DNA from: Conchocele bisecta
Lineage: Eukaryota; Mollusca; Bivalvia; Lucinida; Thyasiridae
Length of the DNA: 64,000 nucleotides
Direction of reading: 5' to 3'
Assembly (NCBI GenBank): GCA_029237695.1
Contig: CM055274.1
Span: forward strand, 71,352,828-71,416,827
Shown: positions 11,890 through 21,832 of the stretch, in pieces
Position numbering within the stretch: position 1 is the first letter of the stretch
Layout of the letters: each line of letters opens with the position of its first letter
Position numbers and translations under genes: made by a program
Notes under the pieces: generated by a model
The model's input: the letters and a program-made list of their open reading frames with translations, nothing else
What the model was told of the DNA's origin: nothing
Database searches by the model: none

Positions 11890-12180
11890 ATGACCTTAGT
11901 GCTTAGGGCGTTTTATACTGTGTTCTCGATATGTACGAGTCATGTGTCGTCATGAGACTATGTATAGACTTTGAGTATATCTCAGTTGAGCTATTGCGTG
12001 TGAAGTGCCGGGCGACTACATTCGCCAGGGCTTCGTCTGGTAGCAGCAGCTATACCATGAGTATTCTCCGGCGTTCTAACCAAGTATAGCAGGTTGGAGT
12101 CTACGAGTCAGTCTACGAGACTAGCGTGGTGGTGCTTGTCTTTATCCACCTCTCATCTACTTTCGTAGAAAAGGGGGGTG
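11890..12180 (+). pseudogene. Possible DIRS tyrosine recombinase C-terminus remnant
   Basis: Around 12018-12080 one frame reads TFARASSGSSSYTMSILRRSN. Its spacing resembles the HSFRRGAAxxA segment of DIRS recombinases, and 12090-12125 reads GVYESVYETS, like the GxWxSxxYxxYxR tail holding the nucleophilic Tyr. The His and Arg of the active site are not conserved. Position between RNase H and the internal complementary region is right for this gene. The call rests on weak motifs plus position. Confidence 0.42.
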
Positions 12181-12360
12181 GGGGCCCGCTTTGGGCGCCC
12201 CTATGATTCTAGGGTGAGACCATGTTATTACTATATAGGTAACACCCAAGTTTGTACCTAGGCCAAATATTTTTGTCTGTTTTGAGGGTTTTTAATCTGC
12301 CTTACCATTCCGGTCGAGTATGAGTAGTGAGAATACCTCCCACCATCACTACGAATTCTT

Positions 12361-12446
12361 GCAACCATTCAGGTTAGTTTGAAGACATAAAAATGGAAAA
12401 TTATTTCTAATTTTAGTTTTTATTATTCATACTCACCTGAATGGTA
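12361..12446 (+). repeat. DIRS internal complementary region
   Basis: 12361-12393 is the reverse complement of the left outer end 5786-5818 (TATGTCTTCAAACTAACC on the other strand). 12391-12446 is the reverse complement of the right outer end, roughly 12711-12767. In DIRS-1 such a region is thought to align the two termini when the circular replication intermediate is completed. This composite is hard to explain by any other element class. Confidence 0.87.
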
Positions 12447-12575
12447 AGGTAGACCCTCCTCCCGTCCCCGCTTGATGGTTTTATCTTCTCCCTACTTAGT
12501 ATACTTCAGGCTATTTTACTAGCAGTTTCATTTCCATATGGAAATGATTAACTTTTTGAAGCTGTATACCTAACA

Positions 12576-12724
12576 ATAATAGGAGGAGTTTAAATAGCGG
12601 ACTAGCCAATTGGCTGTGGGTAGAGCGGAATGGTCTATGGTTGGTTATTTGAGTGATTAGAGTAGGCAGATTTTTATTATTAGGACGATTTCATAGCAAC
12701 CTATCTGTTTGCAACCATTCAGGT
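12576..12724 (-). repeat. DIRS right inverted terminal repeat
   Basis: Reverse complement of 5805-5953. The outer end 12725-12767 (TGAGTATGAATAATAAAAAC and on) matches the second half of the internal complementary region. Confidence 0.9.
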
Positions 12725-12767
12725 GAGTATGAATAATAAAAACTAAAATTAGAAATAATTTTCCATT

Positions 12768-14466
12768 TTGTGATGATCTGCTGTTGTAAGGGTGCCTAGC
12801 ATTAGATCAGAATATTGTATTTCATTCCTCTGTATATAACCTTACATTTGAACGGATATAAAGCGTCAGTCAATTAATCAATCGATCGATTGATCGACCA
12901 ACCAACCAAAAAAAATAGCACCACAATTGCTAGTTTCCTTTCATCACAATCTGACCGTTATCATTTGTATTGCAACTGGTCGTATCCAATTAGTCATCGA
13001 TTACATTCGCATACATTGGCACAACGCTCTTTTGAAAACATTTACCTTGCCCGATATGGTGGGTGTCATGTTGGCGACATTAAACATTTTCCATGAAAAT
13101 ATTGCATAACTCTATTAACGGTAATTCCCGATATGTATTCCGTGTCGTGTATTCCAATAGGCATAATGCAATTCCGCGTAAGTCATAAAACTCCATCATT
13201 AGGTGGCAAACTGTGTTTACACGATGCTGATTCGTCTACAGTGACAAAGCTTAAAGACTTCAAACACACCGCGCTTGTCAAGTATTACTACGTGTAGATT
13301 TCACACCGCGGGGCACAAGGCCATATCAAAGATCAATACACGCGGTTGCTAACGTCAGTCACGTAGTCCACACTAGACTGGTACCCTGTCGGATGCGCAG
13401 CCTAGCGAAACATTATACTACCGGGAACCAGTCTTAAAGTGACACGACAAACGTGTTTATGTGAATTGGGTCTCGATCTCCGACAAATCCCGGCTTATTG
13501 CATTAGCGGCCAGACTAGGCAGTGGATTCGCGTAGTCTGCCCATGGTTTACAATGCTCGCCAATCTCTAATTAAAAACATCAGTAATTACGTCGGCGGAC
13601 ATTGCCAATTCGTCATAGGCTGCTGAAATATTCGGGCTTGATCAGGATATTATACATTGGACAGAAAGCAAATAAGCCTGGTGTTCTCTGCCGATTTGCA
13701 CACCTATCTTGCGTGGGTTACTCGACTTGACACATTCAATGAAATATTTTTGTTACAAAAGAAATCGCGGTTTTCACAGGCCGCGCCACATAGGCTATCG
13801 CTTTAATAAAGACTATATGACCGTTATTAATTTCAACTGATGGTGTGAAATTGAGAATAAGAAAACGAAATGGTCATGCTAATTAAACCACTAGCTTACA
13901 TGTAATTACGACAAGCTATTAAATGGTGCACCAAAGCAAGCCTGGGATTATACTTATCATGAAGATAATTACTCCCCTTTGTATATAATTTCCAAAGCGA
14001 GGCTGGGTTCAGAACAATAACAACAAGATGACATAACATGGCCGACTTTGTTGTGAAACCGGGAAAATGTTTGACCCTTCGAACAACAACCACCTGTCAA
14101 CAACAGCCACTTTGGCAACTTCCCTTTGCCGGTCGTTGTTCACAGGTTCGACTGTATGTACATTACACTATAATGTTTATTCAGATTTATCTCCACAATT
14201 CACTGTGGATAACACAGATATCATAGAGCTGCTGCAGTCAGTATGATAAAGATGAATATTACATTATAATTCCAGCACAAAAATATTTACACAATTCCCT
14301 AACATTTAATTGGTCCGTAGCAAGTCTCTGTCCAAAGTTTATATCCCAGTAAACTCCCACGCCGAACTACTTTCCATAACCGTCAGGCGCAGTTAAAATA
14401 ATTCTTAAGAAAACGGAAAATAAACACATGTTCTTGATGAATTTATTTAAAATGCTGGAATTATAA
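12768..14466. other. No gene seen, DIRS right flank
   Basis: A short CAATCGATCGATTG tract at 12876-12900; otherwise higher-complexity sequence with no exon that I can support. Confidence 0.5.
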
Positions 14467-14567
14467 GGAATGAATGGCCTTTTTGTGGAATTTATCGGGG
14501 ATATAAACTTGGAAAAGTCGCGGGAATACTGGACGAGGCCTTCCGGCAAAAAGGCCATTCATTCCTA
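14467..14567. repeat. Foldback with GGAATGAATGGCC ends
   Basis: AAGGAATGAATGGCCTTTTT and AAAAAGGCCATTCATTCC are inverted repeats 60 bp apart. Confidence 0.7.
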
Positions 14568-14789
14568 TATCATAACCGTTGCATAATTTGTTAGAGTACA
14601 TGTTTATTATCAGTGAAATACATCATTCACGATGTAGCATATTTAAGCTGGTTTCCTGTTTGTTAATTCACAACAAATTATGTTAATTATGTCAGACTGC
14701 GATCGTTAGGTGATTATATTAACTACTTGAATTTTAAATAAAGCTGAGAGGATTGGTTTTCTACTAGATGTATTCATTATAAATAAGAA

Positions 14790-15100
14790 ACATAGTACTG
14801 AACCCATTGACCCGGCCTTAACTCTTTGCATGCTAGCGTTGAAAATATCCGCCAAGCAAATTAGGAGTATATGTTTTATTTCTCTCTGTAAATATTTCTT
14901 GGAATTTCATTAGAATTGAGTCCTGAGGACATTCTAATGAAATTCCAAGACATATTCATGATATTTACAGGGAGAAATAAAAGAAAATATGATGATTTCT
15001 TGTCCGCTATATTTGAACTATTTATAGCCCACACGTTTCCCAGCATGTAAAGAGTTAAATGACCTTAGCTGTTAAACCCCAACAAACAAACAAACAAAAA
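14790..15100 (+). mobile_element. SINE-like family I fragment split by family C
   Basis: AGTACTGAACCCATTGACCC at the left and ATGACCTTAGCTGTTAAACC with a (CAAA)n tail at the right of the family C copy at 14818-15058. Confidence 0.7.
14818..15058 (-). mobile_element. TTAA MITE family C nested in SINE-like repeat
   Basis: TTAACTCTTTGCATGCTAGC to CCCAGCATGTAAAGAGTTAA, with palindrome TTCATTAGAATTGAGTCCTG at the centre. Flanks GACCCGGCC and ATGACCTTAGCTG rejoin to the intact SINE word CGGCCTTAAATGACC with one TTAA, so the TTAA is a target duplication. Confidence 0.88.
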
Positions 15101-15372
15101 TAACAAACAGTGCAGATCATGATGAGATGGCTAGTTGCAAGACAGCTCATGTGGATACACACGGTTTGCAAACATTAGGATTGAATGTGTTTTGAAATGG
15201 TTAATGTCATTTTGTCATAACATTTCTTTTGTCATTTCTCCATGAATGTATTGATGCAGTTTGTAATCTAAACCACAAACATTCTCGAAATAGATCAGTC
15301 TTATAACGGGGTACCGAACTTGGAAAATTGCAAGTAATTCCCACTATAACTATTTCTGCGGTATCATTGACA

Positions 15373-15615
15373 TTAACTCTTTGCATGCTGGGTAATTTGT
15401 GGGCTATAAATAGTTCAAAAATAGCAGATGACAATTCATTATATTTCCTTTTATTTCTCCTTATAAATGTCATGAATATGTCTTGGAATTTCATTAGAAT
15501 TGTGTCCTCCGGACACAATTCTAATGAAATTTCAAGACATATTTACAGAGAGAAATAAAACATATACTCGTAATTCGTTTGGCGGATATTTTCGCCGCTA
15601 GCATGCAAAAGTTAA
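15373..15615 (+). mobile_element. TTAA MITE family C
   Basis: TTAACTCTTTGCATGCTGGG to GCTAGCATGCAAAAGTTAA. Central palindrome GTGTCCTCCGGACAC flanked by CATTAGAATT arms. Confidence 0.87.
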
Positions 15616-15990
15616 CATTGGTAATGTTGTCCACTTTACATAATGTGCTTCATTTCTCCATGTATTTTCACTGTAAAACTGATGTCAATCTGACAAACAC
15701 CAACATTTATAATAACGCGGAAGCGTCGGAAGTTAGTGGTAATATCACAAGTTCAGTAGCCTAGTTAGCTTATAATAAGACTGGTCTATATTATACGCAC
15801 AGGAATAATTTAGGAACCACCATAGATAATTAATGATCCACTCGATGAAACAAATAAATGAAATTGAATTGGATGAAAGTTACGTAAGGCCTTACATGTG
15901 GTCTTTATGCTATAGCTGGATTGTTCAAGTATTCTCAGTAGTTCCTGATGTGAAAGTAGTTTATACTGACCGTTTCAACCCTAGAGGCCA
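15616..15990. other. No gene seen
   Basis: AT-rich spacer between family C and family F copies. Confidence 0.5.
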
Positions 15991-16210
15991 GGGGCCCGTT
16001 TCACTAAACTTTGTACGACTAAAATGTTTGTAAGTGCAAAATTATGATAATCTGTAAATTTTTGTAAATAATTATTTGATTTACATTTATTGAGCATAGG
16101 CTGCATATTTATGCTCGATAAATGTAAATACAGAAATTGAAATTTCCAGACGTTCATAAATTTGCACTTACGAACATTTTAGTCATACAGAGTTGAGTGA
16201 AACGGGCCCC
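15991..16210 (+). mobile_element. Foldback MITE family F
   Basis: GGGGCCCGTTTCACTAAACT to GAGTGAAACGGGCCCC: terminal inverted repeat intact. Followed at once by a family A remnant. Confidence 0.86.
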
Positions 16211-16217
16211 AGAAAGC

Positions 16218-16402
16218 CAATATGTGCAAACACTGTTGATCCAGACACGAGACAGCTCCTAACGACCCGTCTCATCAGGATCTGCAGCATTTGTCACTAT
16301 TATTATTCACCTAGAAAAACAACAAATTTTATCGTCAATGGAATAGTTCAAAAAAATAGTATGAAAAATCCAATGTAGGATATCCAGGGTTGAAAGGGTT
16401 AA
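16218..16402 (+). mobile_element. Family A, diverged right portion
   Basis: GATCCAGACACGAGACAGCT, then CATCAGGATCTGCAGCATT and GGGTTGAAAGGGTTAA. The left end is replaced by a family F copy ending at 16210. Confidence 0.6.
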
Positions 16403-16837
16403 ACACTCTACAGCTAACGATGTCCAACTGGCTGATAGCCTTTGAGTGCCAGAGATACATTTCCTGATAATATGATTGCGGGGAATTAACTCGGCCAGAA
16501 ACAAAGTGATTCAGTAAACTCTATTCACTCAGCATTTGGGATTATATATCACCGACGAGACATGTGGCAGTGGTCGGGGTGTACGTACCCCATACAGCGA
16601 CCGATTGTACAACGTGGTGTGGGTCGTGTGCCATCCAAACCCACATATATGGCTAACAAGTATGTATTACCCTAATATACCCCTTTAATACATGAGTAAT
16701 ATGTTTCTAAATATTTTTATGCATTTTTTTCGTATTTCTCCGAAATATAGTTTCAACTGTTCTTAGTTTTCTTTGTTATTAACTTTGCTATCTGTGACAT
16801 ACACGACAAGAGAAACTCAGCAATGGCTTCTATGTAC
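16403..16837. other. No gene seen
   Basis: Spacer between family A and family B copies. Confidence 0.5.
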
Positions 16838-17041
16838 TTAACCCTTAGATTTTTATCATAAAAAAAACATGCTTTGACAGCACTGTAGAATAATTTACAA
16901 CATGCTTTAACAGCACTTCAGAATCATTTCCATTGGAAATGATTCTGAAGTGCTGTCAAAGCATGTTTTTATTGAGAAATAAGGCAAAATATTAAAACAA
17001 CAGCAGACGACAGTTGTTGTGTGTAGCGGTCTAAGGGTTAA
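16838..17041 (+). mobile_element. TTAA MITE family B
   Basis: TTAACCCTTAGATTTTTATC to GCGGTCTAAGGGTTAA. Hairpin CATTTCCATTGGAAATG with CTGAAGTGCTGTCAAAGCAT arms and TTGAGAAATAAGG at the right. Confidence 0.8.
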
Positions 17042-17193
17042 AGATGATAAATTCAATGCGCAGTATAGTAGACACTAAGAACATGTTTACATATGTGCTA
17101 TGCATATATCCCATCACAAGCAGGGGTGAATCCAGCATTATGTGGGGAATGGGGGTGGGGGGGGTGTCCTATTTTCGAGGTCCACTTATGTTA

Positions 17194-17419
17194 TTAACCC
17201 TTTCCCTGTTTTGCGATATTTCGACTCGTCCAAATCCAAAACATCTGAATAAAAGAATCAAATGCTGGGTCAAATGATGGTTAAATTATCTGATAGAGTA
17301 GAAAACATTGTGGGAAAAGGAGAAATTTGTTACAAGCAATTTCTCCTTTTCCCACAATGTTTTCAAAAGACATCTTCTGCAGACGCGTGAAAAGTCGTCT
17401 CTATCAGGGAAAGGGTTAA
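17194..17419 (+). mobile_element. TTAA MITE family D
   Basis: TTAACCCTTTCCCTGTTTTG to CTATCAGGGAAAGGGTTAA. Core hairpin ACATTGTGGGAAAAGGAGAA and its complement around TTGTTACAAG, with about 28-bp arms. A second copy at 23756 is nearly identical. Confidence 0.87.
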
Positions 17420-17571
17420 GGTCTATTTTACCAGTGGAGGACCACAGTTACAAAGTATTTATATCTGTAGAAAACGTGATATTCCCCAGGAATTATCATA
17501 TATGTAATACAACCTACCGTTCAGATCTCAATCCTAATATGACAACACAATACATTTTTGGGTGTATGAAA

Positions 17572-17700
17572 TTTCTTTCCGATCTTTCTTATTTCTCAAT
17601 GAAAGTATATGTTGTCACCACTCATTTGAATCGTCTCGATGAGACGGTTCAATTGGTGGTTACAATATATACTTATGATCAGAAGTAAAGAAAATATTCA
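17572..17700 (+). mobile_element. Hairpin family E
   Basis: TTATTTCTCAATGAAAGTAT, arms TCATTTGAACCGTCTC / GAGACGGTTCAATTGG, and CAGAAGTAAAGAAAATATT. Outer TTAACCC ends are not clear here. Confidence 0.7.
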
Positions 17701-17959
17701 CAATGGTGAATTCTTAGAACGTAACGAGTTATTGTTATCGGTAAGCATGATATTGGTTGTGACGTGGCTATGTGCACTGGTGCAGTGACAGAGACTACAA
17801 CATGTTGTTGTACACTGCTGCTGTCACGGGTACCAGCTGGGAATGTGTCTGGATTCATCATGGCCTTATAAATGCACCTGCTCAACTACTGTCTGTTTCA
17901 CCAAGGGGTGTCCTGAGTTTGTATGCCTGCATATAACAGTCAAATTTAAGTATTTTTTT

Positions 17960-18110
17960 ATGTAATCACTTTTTGTCGCACCCACTTGTGGACAGCGCAA
18001 TATATAGTCGGCACATTGGTGGCGTGCGTACGTACGTACGTATGTCCATCCAGTTAAAGTTTTTGGCTAAAGTTTTTTGGTATACTATCAAAGCCTCGGC
18101 AGGCGCGACA
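17960..18110 (+). repeat. Short type K-related repeat
   Basis: TTTTTGTCGCACCCACTTGTG ... CGTACGTACGTACGTATG ... AAAGCCTCGGCAGGCGCGAC. Same order of words as 1690-1835. Confidence 0.6.
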
Positions 18111-18889
18111 TGTGGGCCGCGGCTATCTATAATCTAGTTACCAAATTTATCGTCGTTTAATGTAGGTATGTCATCTTTTTACTTGTGAAATTTTGTCAAA
18201 TCAAATATTTATTTTATTACTAAAAAGACAATTTTCCTATGGCAATTTCACATGAAAAAAAACCAGTTAATGTGAAACCTTGCTTGATAATTTGGAAATG
18301 ATCAAATGAAGAAAACAGAAGTGAGAGTTTGAAAATTAGTTCACAAATTCCAAATTGTTGAAAACATAGTACCGGTATCATATATATGTTATATAAAACC
18401 CCATTGACATTTTCCCCATGTTCAATTCCCATACAGACTGGATTTTACTTTTAATATTTCATTAAATAATAAATTATAACGTAATTTGTTTAAAAGTACA
18501 AAATATGTAAATGTTTGATATGTTTTTGTAGCGATACAAATTGGACAGGGTTTCGTGAAAGAGATGGTAGCAACACATTGTTCTTGGAACATGTGTTATT
18601 GCAAGTCATACGCCAGTATCACAGAAAATAACCAATTCTGCTATGCCTATGTGTGTCTGTGACTGGTGAAATGGGGCTTATGACCTTTTCCTACACAGAT
18701 TGCCATTCATTTGGGGAGCCAATCGCAATAATATACCTCTACAAAGAATTTAGATTCTTATCAATGTGTGATGGGCCGTTAAACACCAATCAATACAATT
18801 TTATCAAAGTTACTAGCAGAGCAGATCTGCTAGACTGGGAACTTATATAAGACTCTTTTCTCCAGTCACATGGGCTGCAGGCTGACAAA
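18111..18889. other. No gene seen
   Basis: AT-rich; 18648-18680 (GTGTGTCTGTGACTGGTGAA) and 18855-18875 (TTTTCTCCAGTCACATGGG) may be the ends of a degraded family H copy. Confidence 0.45.
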
Positions 18890-19085
18890 AGGGGTGTTAT
18901 GATGTTTGCTACCAGCATAGCCCCAGATCTGCACAGCTGCACAGCTGCACCGTCTGTTCAGGGCCTACACTGGTTGCTATTGAGTCATTCCTGAATTGTC
19001 TGTGATCGCTGTAGCCCCAGATCAGCCTGTGCATATGCGCAGTATGATCAGGGCCTACACTGGTCACTATTCTATGCTGTTCACG
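18890..19085. repeat. CAGTGTAGGCCCTGATCAG-type foldbacks
   Basis: Two copies of AGCCCCAGATC(A/T)GC ... CAGGGCCTACACTGGT in tandem. Related hairpins occur at 25868-25940, 40268-40330, 43905-43975 (CAGTGTAGGCCCTGATCAGA and complement), 51930-51972 and 61812-61868. Confidence 0.5.
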
Positions 19086-19139
19086 ATTCAGTCACTGATG
19101 TAGACTTAATTGCCATCTGCAAAACAAATAGAATTCTAT

Positions 19140-19329
19140 GGAGCCCCGCAGGGAACATTGATTTTGTTTATTAATTCGTTCCCAGGAAATAACAATTTGT
19201 TCCCAAATTGTTAATTCGTTGGAACAAATTGTTAATTTGTGGGAACGAATTGTTAAATTGAGGGAACAAATTGTTATTTCGTGGTAACGAATTAATAAAA
19301 AACAAATTCTACGTCCCCTACGGGGCTCC
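19140..19329. mobile_element. Foldback family G with GGAACAAATTGTTA units
   Basis: Ends GGAGCCCCGCAGGGAAC and CTACGGGGCTCC are inverted repeats. The interior is a run of about 22-bp blocks (GGAACAAATTGTTAATTTGT type) arranged as a long palindrome. A second copy lies at 36481. Confidence 0.78.
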
Positions 19330-19556
19330 GTAGAATTGTCATCCAACTACATGTATGTGACTATATAACACGATTATGAATTATTGCCAATGTTGTAAGG
19401 CACATTTTCTCACTTGGTGGGCTTTATACTACTGACTGAGCCTAAATTCTTAACAATACTGCACATCAAATCATATCTGTGCTGGCACAAACACAACATC
19501 ATGGTTTAGCCTCGATCCCCATACTATTCTAGCTACTATCAATGTCTTACACACCT

Positions 19557-19690
19557 GGGGCCCGTTTCACTAAACTTCTTATGACTAAAATGTTCGTAAG
19601 TGCAAACTTATGATAGTCTGTAAATTCCACATTAGCACTGTTTTCTTGTAAACAATTATTGAATTTACATTTATTGAGCATAGGCTGCCA
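19557..19690 (+). mobile_element. Family F, left half only
   Basis: GGGGCCCGTTTCACTAAACT through TTGAGCATAGGCTGC, then cut off where the large palindrome region 19700-19990 begins. Confidence 0.75.
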
Positions 19691-19765
19691 GCGTATGTTT
19701 CACGTCAAAATATGCACCTGACATATTCCCAATCAGCTATATGCAAAAGATACTGCTGAACAGAT

Positions 19766-19990
19766 TTTCATCTAGTAACCGGTGTAATAAAAAATGCACC
19801 GGTTTCCTGACGAGATGCCACTCAGCTCTACTTAGAGCAATCGCATAAACACATTTTTCTTGCGCCGGTTACTAGACGAAAAATGTGTTTATGCGATTGC
19901 TCTTAGAAGTAGAGCTGAGTGGCATCTCGTCAGGAAACCGGTGCATTTTTTTGACTTTTTACGCTGGTGCAGAGTGCAACACCAGCGAAT
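19766..19990. repeat. Large near-perfect palindrome
   Basis: Arms of about 65 bp (from TGCACCGGTTTCCTGACGAG at 19795 to its complement ending at 19945) around TTCTTGCGCCGGTTACTAGA. The loop word CCGGTTACTAGACGAAAA is itself the complement of 19766-19785, and a second small hairpin (CGCTGGTGCAGAGTGCAACACCAG-type, two halves CGCTGGTG/CACCAGCG) follows. Confidence 0.85.
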
Positions 19991-20270
19991 GGCCCTGTGT
20001 CGTTAAGGATTAATTGACCTAGTTCTTTCTTGATCGAGACACTCTCTGGCTTTGGCCATGTCTGGTAATGGATAAATCTTCCTTATTTAGGTTTTTATGC
20101 TGTCAAACGGGGGATATAAAACATGATATATATTGGGCCATTAAACAAGAGCAGATCTTCAGGCCAGTTTCATATTGGTAGTAATATTACATTGTTTATA
20201 CGGTGGATCTGATATAGACTATCCAGCATACACAGCAGACAATACAAGAATCCATCAATACATGCATTAT

Positions 20271-20471
20271 CAGGGATTCCGCTGGGGAAAATAAAAAAAT
20301 CGCCACTTCAAAAAAAATAAAACAATTGGCGATAAATAATTACAATTTTCGGAGAAAAAAAAATAAAATAAAATTATATTATTTTTTTCTCTCGAAAATT
20401 GTAATTTTTTATCGCCAATTGTTTATTTTTATCGCCAATTGCGAAAATGGCGATCACCAGCGGAATTCCTG
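20271..20471. mobile_element. Foldback MITE with CAGGGATTCCGCTGG ends
   Basis: CAGGGATTCCGCTGG and CCAGCGGAATTCCTG are the ends. The interior pairs along its length (AATTGGCGATAAATAA / TTATCGCCAATT). CATTAT flanks both sides (6-8 bp direct repeat), which would suit hAT-type insertion. Confidence 0.72.
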
Positions 20472-20473
20472 CA

Positions 20474-20841
20474 TTATTTGTGGATGGTTGGTTGGGCGAA
20501 CGTGATGGCGTAAATTAACGGTAGGGGTTCCTCCTTATAGGAATCACAATTTGCCTGCTTTGGTTGGCCCTCAGGTACGTTTTTATATTTGGCTCTTTTG
20601 TTACCTGGGAGTTGAATTGGGTTATTGCCCATTATAAAAGTAGTAAGATTATTACTGATCCTACTGCTTTAAAGGGAGTGGGCCAAGTGATTCTGGTGTG
20701 GCGAGGACCTGGCATCAGATCAGGATTATTCTGATTTCAGGGCTGAATATATAGTTTTTTTGTCGCGCCTGCTTTAGCAGAGGCGCGACTATAGTCATCG
20801 TATTTTTTGTCACGCCTATAGTCGTCGTATTTTCCGTCATA

Positions 20842-20874
<33 letters not shown>

Positions 20875-21832
20875 GTCCGGTTTTTTTGTAAGGCAAATGC
20901 GTTAAAGTTATTGTTTTTTCACAATATCTCTTTAACCCCTTGACAGACATTGATAATATTTCACATCAATGTTTGTCTAGGGATGATGCTTCATTACGCA
21001 CACCCCCACATCCAAATTATCAAGGTCAAGGTCATTTATTTACTTATAATGTTCACCGGTTTTGTAACACAAATGCGTTAAAGTTATTGTTTTTTCACAA
21101 TATCTCTTTAAGTCCCCTTGCCAGACATTGTGAAAAAACAATAACTTTAACGCATATTTCATATCAATGTTTGTCTAGGGATGATGCTTCATTACGCACA
21201 CCCCCACATCCAAAGTTTGAAGGTCAAGGTCATTTATTTACTTGTAATGTTCACCGGTTTTGTAACAGAAATGCGTTAAAGTTATTGTTTTTTCACAATA
21301 TCTCTTTAACCTCTTGCCAGACTTTGATAATATTTCACATCAATGTTTGTCTAGGAATGATGCTTCATTACGCACACCCCCACATCCAAATTTTGAAGGT
21401 CAAGGTCATTTATTTACTTGTAATGTTCACCGGATTTGTAACAGAAATGCGTTAAAGTTATTGTTTTTTCACAATATCTCTTAAACCCCTTTTCCGACAT
21501 TGATAATATTTCACATCAATGTTTGTCTACGGATGATGCTTCATTACACACACCCCCACATCCAAGTTCTGAAGGTCAAGGTAATTTATTTACTTGTTAT
21601 GTTCACGGTCAAATGCCTCGGTAGGCGCGACACCGCTTCCGTGGCGGAATTCTTGTTTATTGTAAATATTCAGTTCTGATTTTGGGATTTCCCTCTTGTT
21701 TGTACATGTACTTGAACATGTACATGTACTTGTACAGGTAATATATGCGATTTAGTACTAAACCCATTGACCCGGCCTTCAATGACCGTAGCTGTTGATA
21801 GGCTGTTAAATTTCAACAAACAAACAAAACAT
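20474..21832 (+). mobile_element. SINE-like family I, full copy split by type K element
   Basis: The left part 20474-20754 runs from GTGGATGGTTGGTTGGGCG to TTCAGGGCTGAATATATAG. The right part, from 21659, reads TTGTAAATATTCAGTTCTG and ends with a (CAAA)n tail. The junction matches the uninterrupted copy near 32999 (GGGCTGAATATATTTG, then GATGTAAATATT). Confidence 0.72.
20755..21658 (+). mobile_element. Mini-Helentron-like element with tandem repeats (type K)
   Basis: Starts with a T-run and a hairpin (GTCGCGCCTGCT / AGCAGAGGCGCGAC, about 20762-20789), then a (GTCCGC)n array at 20841-20879. Next come about four tandem copies of a 175-200-bp unit (TTTGTCTAGGGATG marks each, near 20971, 21169, 21343 and 21521). 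It closes with GGTAGGCGCGAC, a hairpin CCGCTTCCGTGGCGG and CTTGTTT. This resembles the non-autonomous Helentron/pearl elements of bivalves (family assignment is inference). It sits inside a SINE-like repeat (20474 to 21830). The 171-residue open frame at 20940-21455 is only repeat translation. Confidence 0.65.

Larger units (their letters stand above)
5786..12767 (+). mobile_element. DIRS-type tyrosine-recombinase retrotransposon, decayed
   Basis: A 7.0-kb unit with DIRS-1 architecture: inverted terminal repeats of about 149 bp (5805-5953 and 12576-12724), unique outer ends, and an internal complementary region (12361-12446) made of the complement of the left end joined to the complement of the right end. 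Inside, in order on the + strand, are a gag-like region with a Cys/His motif and RS-rich stretches, a reverse transcriptase/RNase H region, and a probable tyrosine recombinase C-terminus. DIRS elements replicate through a circular intermediate and integrate with the recombinase without target duplication. All coding parts carry stops and frameshifts, so this copy cannot be autonomous. Some internal segments (for example 9700-10320) are AT-rich and may be later insertions. Confidence 0.85.

Noticed and set aside
14818..15058. Palindromes as transcription terminators
   Set aside because: The same structure recurs with transposon ends and target duplications, so these are mobile elements, not bacterial-type terminators.
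20940..21455. 171-codon open frame
   Set aside because: Repeats with the tandem unit of the mini-Helentron-like element and has no domain signature.
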